A program made the translations under genes and the position numbers. DNA of 64,000 nt from Acidimicrobiales bacterium (GTDB taxonomy: Bacteria; Actinomycetota; Acidimicrobiia; Acidimicrobiales; Poriferisodalaceae), in contig VYDH01000008.1 in the NCBI GenBank assembly GCA_009843525.1, forward strand, positions 62,001 to 126,000. The letters are read 5' to 3'. This document shows, piece after piece, positions 34,993 through 43,238 of the stretch (its first letter is position 1; every line of letters starts with the position of its first letter). The notes beneath the pieces are model-generated. The model ran no database searches, had not been told where the DNA came from, and worked only from the letters and a program-made list of their open reading frames with translations.

Positions 34993-36146
34993 GGCGAAGT
35001 GTCCAGGAGACCGTGGGCAGCGGCCGCCACCGGTGTGCACTCGAACGGCACGCCCATCTCATCGCCCACGCGGCTCAGCGAGCGAACTACCGACGCGGGA
35101 TAGCTGACCGTGCCGGCAGCACTGCGCCGGTCCATTTCGAGCTGTTCGAGCTCGCCCGGCAGGTACACGGTCTGGCCGGGCAGCACGTCTTCTTCCCCTG
35201 CAGCCCGGATCTGGGCGACCATTTCCTCGATGTCGTCGAAGTAGCCCTCGCGGTCGCGGAACACACCCGGATCCATCAGCAAGAAGAACTGCCCTCGCCG
35301 ACCGACCGCCACGTCGCCAGTGTGGGCCGAGCCGGCCAGGATGCCCGCGGCGATGTTCGAGGCCGTGACCATGCCGATGCCCTTGTACCCGCCGATGGCC
35401 GGCACGATGCCGCGCATCGCCACGTCAGGATCGACCGTGGGGTTGCCGTCGCGGTCCAGGAATCCCCACTCCGCCGGAATCTCCGAACCCTCCGAGCGAG
35501 CCCGCAGCACCTTGCCCAGCGCGACGGGCGTGATGGCCATGTCGAGCACGATGGGCGGCTGGTCGCGGCGGGGGAACGTCCACACGATGGGGTTGTTGCC
35601 GAACAGCTTGCGACGGCTGCCGAACGGCGCAAGGTTGGGCACCGACGTGGTCGTGCCGTAGCAGACGAAGCCCGCTTCGGCCGCGTGATACGGGTAGTTC
35701 GCCCCGCAGCCCCAGTCGTTGGAATTGCGGATGACCCCCACCACCAACCCGCTCTCGCGAGCTGCCTCGATGAGCTGCTCCATGAAGCGGGTGATCACGA
35801 ACTGGCCGAGGCCGTGGTGCCCGTCGGCCACCAGCACCGACGGCGTCCGGGTGACGATCTCGCACTGGGCAGCCGGGTCGGTGGTGCCGTCGCGGAACCA
35901 GTTGACATACCAGCTGACCCGCTGGAAGCCGTGCGTGTCGACGCCGCGCCGGTCCGACCAGAGCTGGTTGTCGACCACGGTTGCTGCATCGTCGGCAGCC
36001 ATGCCAGCGGCCACGTATGCAGCGATGCCCCACGGTCGCAGTTCGTCGAGGCGGAACGACACGGGTGCGCTGTCGTCGCCCTCCGCAGGCCGGTCGTCGG
36101 GTATGCCCCGCGGCAGTGCCTCGTTGCGTGTGCTTTGTTCACTCAT
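34989..36146 (-). CDS. Ldh2-family malate/L-lactate/ureidoglycolate dehydrogenase
   Basis: A 385-residue NAD(P)-dependent dehydrogenase of the Ldh2 family, which reduces or oxidises small 2-hydroxy or 2-keto acids and cyclic imino acids and has a fold unrelated to classical lactate dehydrogenase. Near residue 65 is the signature SDRRGVDTHGFQRV with the catalytic-site histidine. NSNDWGCGANYPYHAAEAG, then GNNPIVWTFPRRD and GGYKGIGM are the later conserved blocks. The ATG at 36146 is chosen; GTG at 36158 or ATG at 36227 would add residues not expected in the family. The translationally coupled downstream flavoenzyme suggests a shared hydroxyacid pathway. Confidence 0.88.
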   Translation of the reverse strand: MSEQSTRNEALPRGIPDDRPAEGDDSAPVSFRLDELRPWGIAAYVAAGMAADDAATVVDNQLWSDRRGVDTHGFQRVSWYVNWFRDGTTDPAAQCEIVTRTPSVLVADGHHGLGQFVITRFMEQLIEAARESGLVVGVIRNSNDWGCGANYPYHAAEAGFVCYGTTTSVPNLAPFGSRRKLFGNNPIVWTFPRRDQPPIVLDMAITPVALGKVLRARSEGSEIPAEWGFLDRDGNPTVDPDVAMRGIVPAIGGYKGIGMVTASNIAAGILAGSAHTGDVAVGRRGQFFLLMDPGVFRDREGYFDDIEEMVAQIRAAGEEDVLPGQTVYLPGELEQLEMDRRSAAGTVSYPASVVRSLSRVGDEMGVPFECTPVAAAAHGLLDTSP

Positions 36147-36198
36147 GTTGCTGCTCACAAAGTCGATGAAGCCGGTTCTGAGAGGGATGAGTCGAGCG

Positions 36199-36456
36199 TC
36201 ACGGTGGATCGATCCGACCGGGCGCATGGTCGGTCACGGCGAGGACCCAGGCTGCGTCGAGTTCCAGCTGGCGCAGTTCCGCCCACTCGGCCACCATCCT
36301 GAGCTGACGCGGCGGCAGTGAGCCTCCTAAGACCCGCCGATCCGAGATCGCAATTTGAGCTTCGTGCTCGGCATACTCCGCATGAAAGTGCGGTGGCAAG
36401 TGGTCCCCCGCATACATGCGAACAACGATGCCGAAGAACCTGCAGAGTTCAGGCAT
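36199..36456 (-). CDS. DUF4160 small protein
   Basis: An 85-residue protein of the DUF4160 family. The conserved parts are RFFGIVVRMYAGDHLPPHFH near the start (the F-G-I-x-V-x-M/W-Y x D H x P P H F H motif), then HAEYAEHEA and a W-A-x-L-R/H segment at the end. It overlaps the DUF2442 gene by 8 nt and is transcribed after it. This pair is common in bacterial accessory regions and has often been predicted to be toxin-antitoxin-like, but I know of no demonstrated activity. It sits at the left edge of the accessory island. Confidence 0.85.
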   Translation of the reverse strand: MPELCRFFGIVVRMYAGDHLPPHFHAEYAEHEAQIAISDRRVLGGSLPPRQLRMVAEWAELRQLELDAAWVLAVTDHAPGRIDPP

Positions 36457-36742
36457 CCACAGGCGTGCGCAAACCGGGCATCAACTGTTCAGCTTCGAGT
36501 CCTGTGATCTGCAGGTACACAGCGTCGGCGCACAGCTCAGCGTCATCCGTCCACCGAATGGTGCGCCGCGGCGTGATCTCTGCCGACTCGAACGCGCCGG
36601 GCTCGTCCCAGACGGCAAAGACGCCGCGTCCCGCACGGCGAGAGAGGTCCAGTTCCCCTTCCGTGCCGTCGTCGAACGCGACCCACAGTCGGTAGCCGCT
36701 GCGTGCCTCAATCCAGATAGGCCGGACTGGGTCACCTGCCAT
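36449..36742 (-). CDS. DUF2442 small protein
   Basis: A 97-residue protein of the DUF2442 family, with WIEARSGYRLWVAFDDGTEGELDLS (in part) as the conserved start and ITPRRTIRWTDDAELCADAVYL towards the end, which is the family's W-x-D-G-x-D/E-L-x-x-D-x-L-Y motif. It is the first gene of the two-gene unit with DUF4160. Such pairs are small, mobile and usually chromosomally isolated, consistent with a toxin-antitoxin or regulatory module. Function unknown. Confidence 0.83.
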   Translation of the reverse strand: MAGDPVRPIWIEARSGYRLWVAFDDGTEGELDLSRRAGRGVFAVWDEPGAFESAEITPRRTIRWTDDAELCADAVYLQITGLEAEQLMPGLRTPVDA

Positions 36743-36830
36743 CGCGTACTCCGTAAGTTCGACACCAAGCTGAGCCGACGAGTCCGACTCACTTCCGCCA
36801 GCCTACTCAGCGGCGCTGTTCCCCTCTGGG

Positions 36831-36879
36831 TCGGGGACCGTCCCAGCCTCGTTCAGCAAGGAAGCGGATGAGGTCGCGA
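36831..36879 (-). pseudogene. HicA toxin gene fragment
   Basis: Minus-strand translation gives HRDLIRFLAERGWDGPR and then departs into unrelated residues and a stop. This matches residues 10-26 of the intact HicA at 41496-41711. At the DNA level the 49-bp segment is identical at 45 positions to 41634-41682. The histidine-bearing half of the toxin is missing, so it is a dead fragment. Confidence 0.75.
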
Positions 36880-36966
36880 TGTGCCGGGCGAATCGAACAC
36901 TCTGTGCTCCATTGGCCACATCGAGAATGGCGTGACCTCGCCCGATCAGTGTGCGATGCTGCGCTC

Positions 36967-37284
36967 ATGGGCCGAGAAGGGCGGAGAGAGCAAGGCCGTG
37001 ACGAAGCTGCCGGTCGGGCCCTCTCGCGGCCCGATCTCATCCTGACCCGCCTCGAAGCACGCTTCGAGAAGCTTCGGCTTGGCCTGTTGGCGGAGCACGA
37101 GGGCAAATGGGCGCTCCTGTTCTACCGAGGAGCGAAGCGGGTCCCGCTGCTGGGAATCCGGGACGACGAGCGGGATGCAGTTCGCGCCGGCCACGCCGAT
37201 CCAGAAATGCGCCGCTTCTGTGTGAAGCAAATCGTTGAGCACGACGAAGTGTTGACGGCGTACTCATTGGGTGCCACTCATTGA
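36967..37284 (+). CDS. Hypothetical protein in accessory island
   Basis: A 105-residue soluble, charged protein that I do not recognise. Residues 25-50 form an amphipathic helix (LILTRLEARFEKLRLGLLAE), followed by a WALLFYRGAKRVPLLGIRDDE beta-like stretch and a helical C-terminus with VKQIVEHDEVL. The ATG at 36967 is chosen because homology-like content begins there and the upstream in-frame start at 36868 would overlap the HicA fragment. The frame is divergent from DUF2442 and convergent with the helicase. No obvious promoter box. It could be a regulator or an uncharacterised island gene. Confidence 0.5.
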   Translation: MGREGRREQGRDEAAGRALSRPDLILTRLEARFEKLRLGLLAEHEGKWALLFYRGAKRVPLLGIRDDERDAVRAGHADPEMRRFCVKQIVEHDEVLTAYSLGATH

Positions 37285-37340
37285 GCCCACAGCGGAACCG
37301 TGGCCGTTGACGGCACGCATCAGCGGCAGCGGTGCGCGCG

Positions 37341-40300
37341 TCAGAGTTGAGCTACGGGTTTCCGATGTAGATGTGCAGGAACACCGGATGGCGGCACGCG
37401 GCACTGACATTGCCCAGCTCGGCGGCCAGGTCCAGCAAACGGACCCGCCGATCGAACATGATCTGTGCAGGGGTGGTCACGGTGATGAGGCTCCTGTGAT
37501 CTGTGGAACGAACCACAGGGTCCATCACCAGACCCCCCGACCAGAGGACCTGCAACCCCAACCCCCGGACAGGAAGCACTAGGTGCCGCATCGGACGCTT
37601 GCGGCGGCCTTCTCCGAGCATCGGAATCCGCAACTGCTTCGCGCCAGGCTGCCTCGGCCTTGTCGAGTTCGGCTTCGGAGTCGTTGAACCACGAGGTCGA
37701 CCAGATGCGATGAACGCGCCAGCCCTTGTCGACCAGCACTTGCTGGCGGAGGCGATCGCGGTCGCGGGCTGTCGCACTGGAGTGGTAGCTGGCGCCGTCT
37801 GCTTCAAGCGCCAGCACCATCAGCCCCGGTTGGTCGGGATGGGCGCAAGCGAAGTCGATCCGGTAGCCGGAGACGCCGAATTGCGGCGTCGCCGGAATGC
37901 CGCGTCGGCGCAAGCCGCGTTGCACCGAGAGTTCGAACGGGTTGAGCGGCACATCGTGTGCGCTCGACCCGAGCTCCTGCCCGCCGGAGGCTGCGTACTC
38001 CAGATACTGGCGCAGCAGTTCCACGCCCCGTGCAGACGAGCGCCCGGGTGCCATGTCGCGATGACTGAAGGAAGACACCAGTTCGACGTGTGAGCGGGCT
38101 CTGGTCACGGCGACATTGAGGCGCCGCTCGCCGCCCTCTTGATTCAGGGGACCGAACCGGTAGAGCAGTCGCCCGTCGGCATCCTTGTGGTAGCCGACGC
38201 TCAGCATGATGGCGTCCCGCTCGTCGCCTTGGACCCGCTCGATGTTCTTCACGAAGAAGCGCTCAGCCCTCGACTCGTCCAAGAAGGCGTCCACGGCCGG
38301 ATCGCTGAGGTCCTGTTGCAGTCGGCGGACTTCGGCTTCGATGGTGTTCGCATGCTTCTGGCCGAACGCGATCACGCCGAGGGTCTTGCCCGGCGATGTC
38401 TGCGCATGGTCCAGCACTCGTTCGGCGACGTACCGTGCCTCGTCGGGATTGGAGTTCGTGCCGTTCGCTGCGGCACCGGCACGGAAGTCGACGACGTGGT
38501 GTTCCAACGGCGGTGCCGTGGCCGTGCCGGGGAACGCAGTCAGGCTGCCGTTGTAGATGTGCCGATTCGAGAACGCAATGAGACGATCGTCACGGCTGCG
38601 GTAGTGCCACGTCAACATGGTCTCGCGCAGGAAGACGGCGGCGAGATCAAGCAGCGATTCCACATCGCTCGCGGAGAAATCCGTCTCGTCGGCGGGGTCG
38701 TCTTCGAAGGCATCCCGCCCAAAAAATGCAGTCGGCGGGAGCTGGTTGCTGTCCCCGGCGATGACGGCCTGGCGGGTCCGCGCAAGGCTGCTGATGGCCT
38801 CCGCTGGCGGGATCTGTGACGCCTCGTCGAAGATCACCACGTCGAAGAAACCGGATTGCGCAGGAATCATCTCAGCCACGAGAACCGGTGACATCGTCCA
38901 GCACGGGCGAAGCGACGTCAGCACATGCGGGGCGTCCGCGAGCATCTGACGGATGCTGCGGTGCCGTCGCTTCTTCGCGGCCTCCTTGCGGATGAGGTCG
39001 GCTTCGGCGGGGTGTTCGTTCATGGCCGCCACAACGGCCTCAGCGACATTGCGGCGTATCCGCATCGGGTTGACCCCGATGTGTTCCCGGTCGGATTCGG
39101 CGAATTCGGCCTGCGTCCGCATTGCGCGGCTGGCGTCGAAGTTCGCCAGCCGAGGCTCGCCGAACACGACGTCCTCCAGCACGTGTTCCAGCCAAGCGCG
39201 CTCCACCAATGCTGCAGCTTGGGCGGGGGTGCATCCGTCGTCGAGTGAGGACAGGACAACGTCGACGCCAGCGCTGCGCAGTTCGTCGTCGAGCTCACGC
39301 AGCCGAGGCAGCCGCTGGGCGACATGAGCTTCGGCAGCCAGAGCGCCGACGTCGTCCGACAATGCGGCCCACGAAAGGGTCGCGGCAGACGTCGGATCAA
39401 TGAGCCGGATCTCAGCGAGCCGAGCCAACGCCGACAGGGCCTCGCTGACAGCCGGGAGGGCCCCGTCCAGGTCAGCGGGCGCCCGCGGCGCGCCGTTGGC
39501 GCCGAGGTCGGTCCACAGCGAGCAATGGCGCAGTGCGAGTTCAGCGATTTCTGCTGCCTCGACCGCGGAAAGCCGCTTCTGCTTCCCGTCGAGCAGCACC
39601 GCCTCGACGGCTTTGCGGCTCTGGCGGAGTTCACGCGAGAGCAGCCGGCTGAGTCTCGATGAATTGCGGGCTCGGGCGAACACTGTCTCCAGCGCGGCAA
39701 GGTCCAGGGAGTAGACCTCGGGGCCGCAGCGATCGAGCAGCGACCGGATGTCGCTGAGCAGTTCGAGGACGTTCGCTCGGTCTGTCGCCTTGTCCGGCAG
39801 TGGGACGCCGACCGCATCAAGACATGACCGCATTTCGCGGTCGGCGGTGGGGAGCAGCGTGTGTGCCGTGCGCCGCAGCTCGGCGAGCGCTGCTTGGGCT
39901 TCGTCCAGCGATGCGACGGTGCTGCGGTGCCAGCGTGGATGCTGTTTCGCGAAGCGGTGACCGTCGAGTTCGACCCACTCGACAATGTGGCCTTCCAGTG
40001 CGCGCCAGCTCTCGCTGCTGATGCGTCGAGCCGCGTCGCTGCTCATGCGCTGCGGTGGGCGCTCATGATCCGCGAGCCGCAGCAGCCGCTGTTGCATCTC
40101 GTACGCGCTGAGGTTCCATGGCGCACGAGCTTCATGCAGCGCCGTCGACATCGCCAGAAGCTCGCCTCTGCTGGACGCCAGCCGGTCGTGGAGCTCGGAA
40201 TAATCCTGGGCTGGGGTTCCGCTGACATTTGCGAGCGAGGCGGCCAGTCCGGCAGCGAATTCCCGGCGCGTGCTGATGCCTCCGTGCAAGTCCATGACCA

Positions 40301-41390
40301 GATCGCCCAGTCCGGCATCGTTGATTCGCTTGGTCACAGCCTCGATGGCAGCACGCTTCTCAGCGACGAAGAGCACACGCTTGCCGTGGCCAGCGAGCGC
40401 CCCGATGAGATTGGCGATGGTCTGCGACTTGCCGGTCCCGGGTGGTCCTTGAATCACCAGCGACTCGCCGCCGAGCACTTGGTTGATGGCTCGGTGCTGA
40501 CTGGAGTCAGCGTCAAGGACCAGGAATTCCGACGCTGGCGGTTCATGGTCAGGTCGGTTGGGGTCCGGGTCGCATCTGTTGCCGACCAGTGCGGCGCGCG
40601 CGGACGCTGAGCCGGCGATGGCGGCGACAAGGTCGCTGGCGGCGAAGAACTCTGCGTGCCTGTCCAGGTCTTCGACGAGCGGCATGGTGAAGTAGCTGAA
40701 GTTGCCGAGGAATGCCCGCAGTGTGATGTCGAACTCCGGCACCGTGGACCACACAGCCGTCAGCGCGTTGATCAGTCGGCGGTAGCCGTCCAGCGATGTC
40801 TGCTGTTCGTCAGCTAGCTCAGCCTCCACCTCCTCGACGTTGAGTCCGTGCTCGCCGGTCAGAACGTAGGCGAGCACCGGGTTCAGGTGGGCATCGCTGG
40901 CTACGGACAGTTCGAAGTCCCGTGTGGCTGCGGCCAGTCGTGAGGTCCGAATCGGTACCAGGATCACCGGGGCGTTGGGCTCTGTGCGCTGCTCGACGCT
41001 CCACGTTGCGAGGCCGATCCCTGCGAAGCAGGTGTCAATGCCCTTTTCTTCAAGATTCGTCAACGCTGTCTTGTGGATGGCGGCTGTCCTTCGTTGAGCA
41101 TCTTCGAAGGGCGCTGCGGCATCAAGAGACGTCTCGGTCGAGAACAACTCGCTCAGGCGCACCTTGCGACCGGCCAACAGCCGGTCGAGCGTCTGTGCGC
41201 TTACTCCCGCTTGCCCGCCGGGTGTGAGATCGAGTGTGCCGGTCTTGAGATCGCGGTAGTTGCGCAGTCGGTTTTTCCCGCTCGGGTCGAACAGGTCTTT
41301 CCGCCATCCCTCCGCGGCCCGGCGTACGGCGTCAAGACGTCCATGCACGTCGTTCGGCCTGTTCGACCGAGCCTCGCCGTTCTCTGCCAT
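37341..41390 (-). CDS. DUF4011-type SF1 helicase fused to a C-terminal Vsr-like nuclease
   Basis: A 1349-residue putative defence or DNA-processing enzyme. The N-terminus carries a DUF4011-like region (WRKDLFDPSGKNRLRNYRDL). The SF1 motor follows, with Walker A GPPGTGKSQ (K321), Walker B VIFDEASQIP near residue 850 and motif VI NVAVTRARSHVELV. Residues about 1150-1258 resemble the MTES_1575/DUF559-type PD-(D/E)XK nuclease, with YRIDFA and LALEADGASYH as likely active-site segments. The last 90 residues are low-complexity and read through a transposase remnant in another frame, so the natural end is probably near residue 1260. The ATG at 41390 is favoured over 41450 because a TACGAT box lies 9 nt before it. 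Confidence 0.85.
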   Translation of the reverse strand: MAENGEARSNRPNDVHGRLDAVRRAAEGWRKDLFDPSGKNRLRNYRDLKTGTLDLTPGGQAGVSAQTLDRLLAGRKVRLSELFSTETSLDAAAPFEDAQRRTAAIHKTALTNLEEKGIDTCFAGIGLATWSVEQRTEPNAPVILVPIRTSRLAAATRDFELSVASDAHLNPVLAYVLTGEHGLNVEEVEAELADEQQTSLDGYRRLINALTAVWSTVPEFDITLRAFLGNFSYFTMPLVEDLDRHAEFFAASDLVAAIAGSASARAALVGNRCDPDPNRPDHEPPASEFLVLDADSSQHRAINQVLGGESLVIQGPPGTGKSQTIANLIGALAGHGKRVLFVAEKRAAIEAVTKRINDAGLGDLVMDLHGGISTRREFAAGLAASLANVSGTPAQDYSELHDRLASSRGELLAMSTALHEARAPWNLSAYEMQQRLLRLADHERPPQRMSSDAARRISSESWRALEGHIVEWVELDGHRFAKQHPRWHRSTVASLDEAQAALAELRRTAHTLLPTADREMRSCLDAVGVPLPDKATDRANVLELLSDIRSLLDRCGPEVYSLDLAALETVFARARNSSRLSRLLSRELRQSRKAVEAVLLDGKQKRLSAVEAAEIAELALRHCSLWTDLGANGAPRAPADLDGALPAVSEALSALARLAEIRLIDPTSAATLSWAALSDDVGALAAEAHVAQRLPRLRELDDELRSAGVDVVLSSLDDGCTPAQAAALVERAWLEHVLEDVVFGEPRLANFDASRAMRTQAEFAESDREHIGVNPMRIRRNVAEAVVAAMNEHPAEADLIRKEAAKKRRHRSIRQMLADAPHVLTSLRPCWTMSPVLVAEMIPAQSGFFDVVIFDEASQIPPAEAISSLARTRQAVIAGDSNQLPPTAFFGRDAFEDDPADETDFSASDVESLLDLAAVFLRETMLTWHYRSRDDRLIAFSNRHIYNGSLTAFPGTATAPPLEHHVVDFRAGAAANGTNSNPDEARYVAERVLDHAQTSPGKTLGVIAFGQKHANTIEAEVRRLQQDLSDPAVDAFLDESRAERFFVKNIERVQGDERDAIMLSVGYHKDADGRLLYRFGPLNQEGGERRLNVAVTRARSHVELVSSFSHRDMAPGRSSARGVELLRQYLEYAASGGQELGSSAHDVPLNPFELSVQRGLRRRGIPATPQFGVSGYRIDFACAHPDQPGLMVLALEADGASYHSSATARDRDRLRQQVLVDKGWRVHRIWSTSWFNDSEAELDKAEAAWREAVADSDARRRPPQASDAAPSASCPGVGVAGPLVGGSGDGPCGSFHRSQEPHHRDHPCTDHVRSAGPFAGPGRRAGQCQCRVPPSGVPAHLHRKPVAQL
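37352..37480 (-). mobile_element. Transposase N-terminal remnant (IS481/IS3-like helix-turn-helix)
   Basis: A 42-codon frame starts at a GTG (37480) with CAGGAG upstream. It encodes TTPAQIMFDRRVRLLDL and AAELGNVSAACR, which is the N-terminal helix-turn-helix of a common transposase/integrase group. The frame then diverges and stops, so the catalytic part is gone. TGTGG-TTCGTT-CCACA about 15-35 nt upstream looks like an IS end. The remnant lies inside the 3' end of the helicase ORF, in a different frame. Confidence 0.6.
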
Positions 41391-41399
41391 GGTCGAGGC

Positions 41400-41405
41400 A
41401 TCGTA
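41400..41405 (-). promoter_or_regulatory. TACGAT -10 box for the helicase-nuclease
   Basis: On the minus strand TACGAT lies 9 nt before the ATG at 41390, matching the window-wide leaderless pattern and deciding the start. Confidence 0.45.
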
Positions 41406-41495
41406 ACCGCGCACCAGTGGGTAGCTCCGAGGCGTCGTAACGGTCGGCATCGGGCGGGCTGCGACACTGAGTGTCGCTCAGGGGCGTGCGGGCGG

Positions 41496-41711
41496 CTAGC
41501 GATTGAGCCAGTCATCGCGTGTGTATCCGGCTTGCCTCAGGAGCCGCAGCAAGAACGGGGCGGGGATCTCGCGGTCGCTGGGGATTACCTGCCGGTGGGT
41601 TCCCTTGACCATGAAGTCGTGGTTGCCACCGGATCGGGGACCGTCCCAGCCTCGCTCACTGAGGAAGCGGATGAGGTCGCGACGCGTGGCTGGGGGGAGC
41701 CGACTCGTCAT
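41496..41711 (-). CDS. hicA: HicA-family mRNA interferase toxin
   Basis: A 71-residue dsRBD-like toxin of the HicA/YcfA family, which cleaves mRNA. It reads RRDLIRFLSERGWDGPRSGG, then NHDFMVKG with the catalytic histidine, a basic strand HRQVIPSDREIPAPFLL, and a helix LLRLLRQAGYTRDDW; this is the standard HicA order and length. The ATG overlaps the HicB-like stop as ATGA, so toxin follows antitoxin, the reverse of the classical hicAB order but seen in many genomes. It is the likely parent, or sibling, of the fragment at 36831-36879. Confidence 0.85.
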   Translation of the reverse strand: MTSRLPPATRRDLIRFLSERGWDGPRSGGNHDFMVKGTHRQVIPSDREIPAPFLLRLLRQAGYTRDDWLNR

Positions 41712-41980
41712 GCAGGCGTGGCGATCTCGCCCTTACGGATAGACGGGATGGGATGACCGAGTTCCTGTCCGAGTGTGACCCAGCCGGCGAGAACGTCGCG
41801 AAGCCTCTGTCCGGCCTCGTCGCGAGTCGCACCGGATGCGGATGCACCCGGGAAGTCCGGGTGCTCGGCCCACCAGCCAGCGAATGTGCCGTCGTCATCG
41901 AAGACTTCTTCTAACTGGGCACCGGCCAGCGCAGTGTCGAGCCAGCTCTCGAGCGGAAGCTCCGAAGGGTCGCTGGCCAT
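41708..41980 (-). CDS. hicB: HicB-like antitoxin
   Basis: A 90-residue antitoxin of the HicB group. The conserved partial RNase H-like fold reads GTFAGWWAEHPDFPGASASGATRDEA in part (the usual Y/W-x-A-x-x-P-D-x-P-G), followed by a helix LRDVLAGWVTLGQ. No C-terminal DNA-binding domain is evident, so autoregulation may need a partner. A TACACT box at 41992-41987 lies 6 nt before the ATG, so the pair would be transcribed leaderlessly. It is directly coupled to hicA. Confidence 0.8.
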   Translation of the reverse strand: MASDPSELPLESWLDTALAGAQLEEVFDDDGTFAGWWAEHPDFPGASASGATRDEAGQRLRDVLAGWVTLGQELGHPIPSIRKGEIATPA

Positions 41981-41986
41981 GGCCCG

Positions 41987-41992
41987 AGTGTA
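41987..41992 (-). promoter_or_regulatory. TACACT -10 box of the HicBA operon
   Basis: On the minus strand TACACT is 6 nt before the hicB ATG at 41980. Confidence 0.45.
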
Positions 41993-42014
41993 GTTCTGGG
42001 TCGCTGCTTCCCTG

Positions 42015-43070
42015 CTACAGATTTTCGATGACGGCCGTGGCGAAGGCCTCTGTGCTCGCTCGACCGCCCTGGTCCGGCGTGAGGTGTTCGCCTCGCTCGT
42101 ACACGTGGGCCAGGGCGTGGTCGAGACGGCCCGCCGCTGCCCCGAGCCCGAGATGGCGCAGCATCATCTCGGCCGACTCCAGCGTGGCCGTCGGGTTGAT
42201 GATGCCTTGGCCGGCGATGTCGGGGGCGGTGCCGTGGGTCGATTCGAAGTACGCCCAGTCGTCGCCGTAACAGCCCGACGGCGCCAGGCCCATGCCCCCG
42301 ATCGTGCCGGCGCCTTGGTCGGACAGGATGTCGCCGTACAGGTTGGGCAGCAGCAGCACGTCCAGCTCGTGGGGCCGCACCACCAGCCGGTGGGCCATGT
42401 CGTCGATGATGAATTGCTCGTATTCCAAGCTGGGGTACTCCTGCGCCACCTCCCGGGCGATGTCGCAGAACCACCTGTCGGTCGCAGGCAGCATGTTCGT
42501 CTTGGCCGAGACGGTCAGCTTGCCGCCGCGGCTCAGCGCCAGCTCGGCGGCGAAGCGCGTGACCTGCTCGGTGCCGGGCCGGGTGATGATCTTCGCCGCG
42601 AAGCGGCCGTTGGCTGCATCGGGCGGGACGCGAGAACGGCCTTCGGTCAATCCCGCATCGAGCAGCCGTTGCGCCGGGCCCATGACGCCGACGTACATGT
42701 CCTCGAGGTTCTCCCGGACGATCACGTAGTCGATGCCCTCGGGTCGGGCCAGCGGCGAGGCATAGCCGGGACGCCAGCGCACCGGTCGCACGTTGGCGTA
42801 GGTGCGCTTGCCCCAGCGCATGAAGCCCGCCCCCGGCGTGGTGCCGTTCGACGAGCCGAAGAGCACCGTGTCGGCAGCGTCGATGTGCTCGCCGACCAGC
42901 GCTTCCCGCTCGTCGGGCGTGAGCGCTGCCAGCTCGTCGCCCACCGGCACGTGGTCCCAGTCGATGGGCAGGTCCAACGCATCGAGCACCCGAAGCGAGG
43001 CGGCCATGGCCTCGGGCGCAGCATCGTCGCCGGGAATCACGCACACCCGGTGCCGTCGCTGATCGTTCAC
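42015..43070 (-). CDS. Isocitrate/isopropylmalate dehydrogenase family protein
   Basis: A 351-residue NAD(P)-dependent beta-decarboxylating dehydrogenase. It has IPGDDAAPEAMAASLRVLDAL at the start (in part), RENLEDMYVGVMG with the substrate-binding loop, the catalytic K/Y context KTNMLPATDRWFCDIA, and the metal-binding DDMAHRLVVRPHELDVLLLPNLYGDILSD segment; THGTAPDIAGQ and NPTATLESAEMMLRHLG close it. It is not clearly leuB: no leu genes are near, and homoisocitrate- or tartrate-type members cannot be excluded. The start is GTG, with a TAGCGT box at 43084-43079, 8 nt upstream on the minus strand. Confidence 0.88.
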   Translation of the reverse strand: MNDQRRHRVCVIPGDDAAPEAMAASLRVLDALDLPIDWDHVPVGDELAALTPDEREALVGEHIDAADTVLFGSSNGTTPGAGFMRWGKRTYANVRPVRWRPGYASPLARPEGIDYVIVRENLEDMYVGVMGPAQRLLDAGLTEGRSRVPPDAANGRFAAKIITRPGTEQVTRFAAELALSRGGKLTVSAKTNMLPATDRWFCDIAREVAQEYPSLEYEQFIIDDMAHRLVVRPHELDVLLLPNLYGDILSDQGAGTIGGMGLAPSGCYGDDWAYFESTHGTAPDIAGQGIINPTATLESAEMMLRHLGLGAAAGRLDHALAHVYERGEHLTPDQGGRASTEAFATAVIENL

Positions 43071-43078
43071 GAGCTACG

Positions 43079-43084
43079 ACGCTA
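43079..43084 (-). promoter_or_regulatory. TAGCGT -10 box
   Basis: On the minus strand TAGCGT is 8 nt before the GTG at 43070. It is identical to the box before aroK. Confidence 0.45.
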
Positions 43085-43238
43085 CGTGCCCACGAAGCCT
43101 GTCGGTGCACCGCAACTGGCGTCGATCTACCCGACGACAAGACTCACGAAGCAGCTGGCCAGATCCGCCGCTGCTGTGTTGGCGAGGTTCGAGGCATTTG
43201 TCCTTGCGTGGTGCCCGGTCGTGCTTTCCCCACGGCGC

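Noticed and set aside
41911..43140. A 409-codon frame antisense-like in codon texture, overlapping the IMDH-family gene in another frame of the same strand
   Set aside because: Arg/Gly/Ala-rich shadow of the real gene; no family motif, and the real gene has all catalytic blocks.
43071..43238. A gene in the gap between the IMDH-type gene and the antiporter
   Set aside because: Only short frames that are overlaps of longer shadows; the sole supported signal is the TAGCGT box at 43079-43084.
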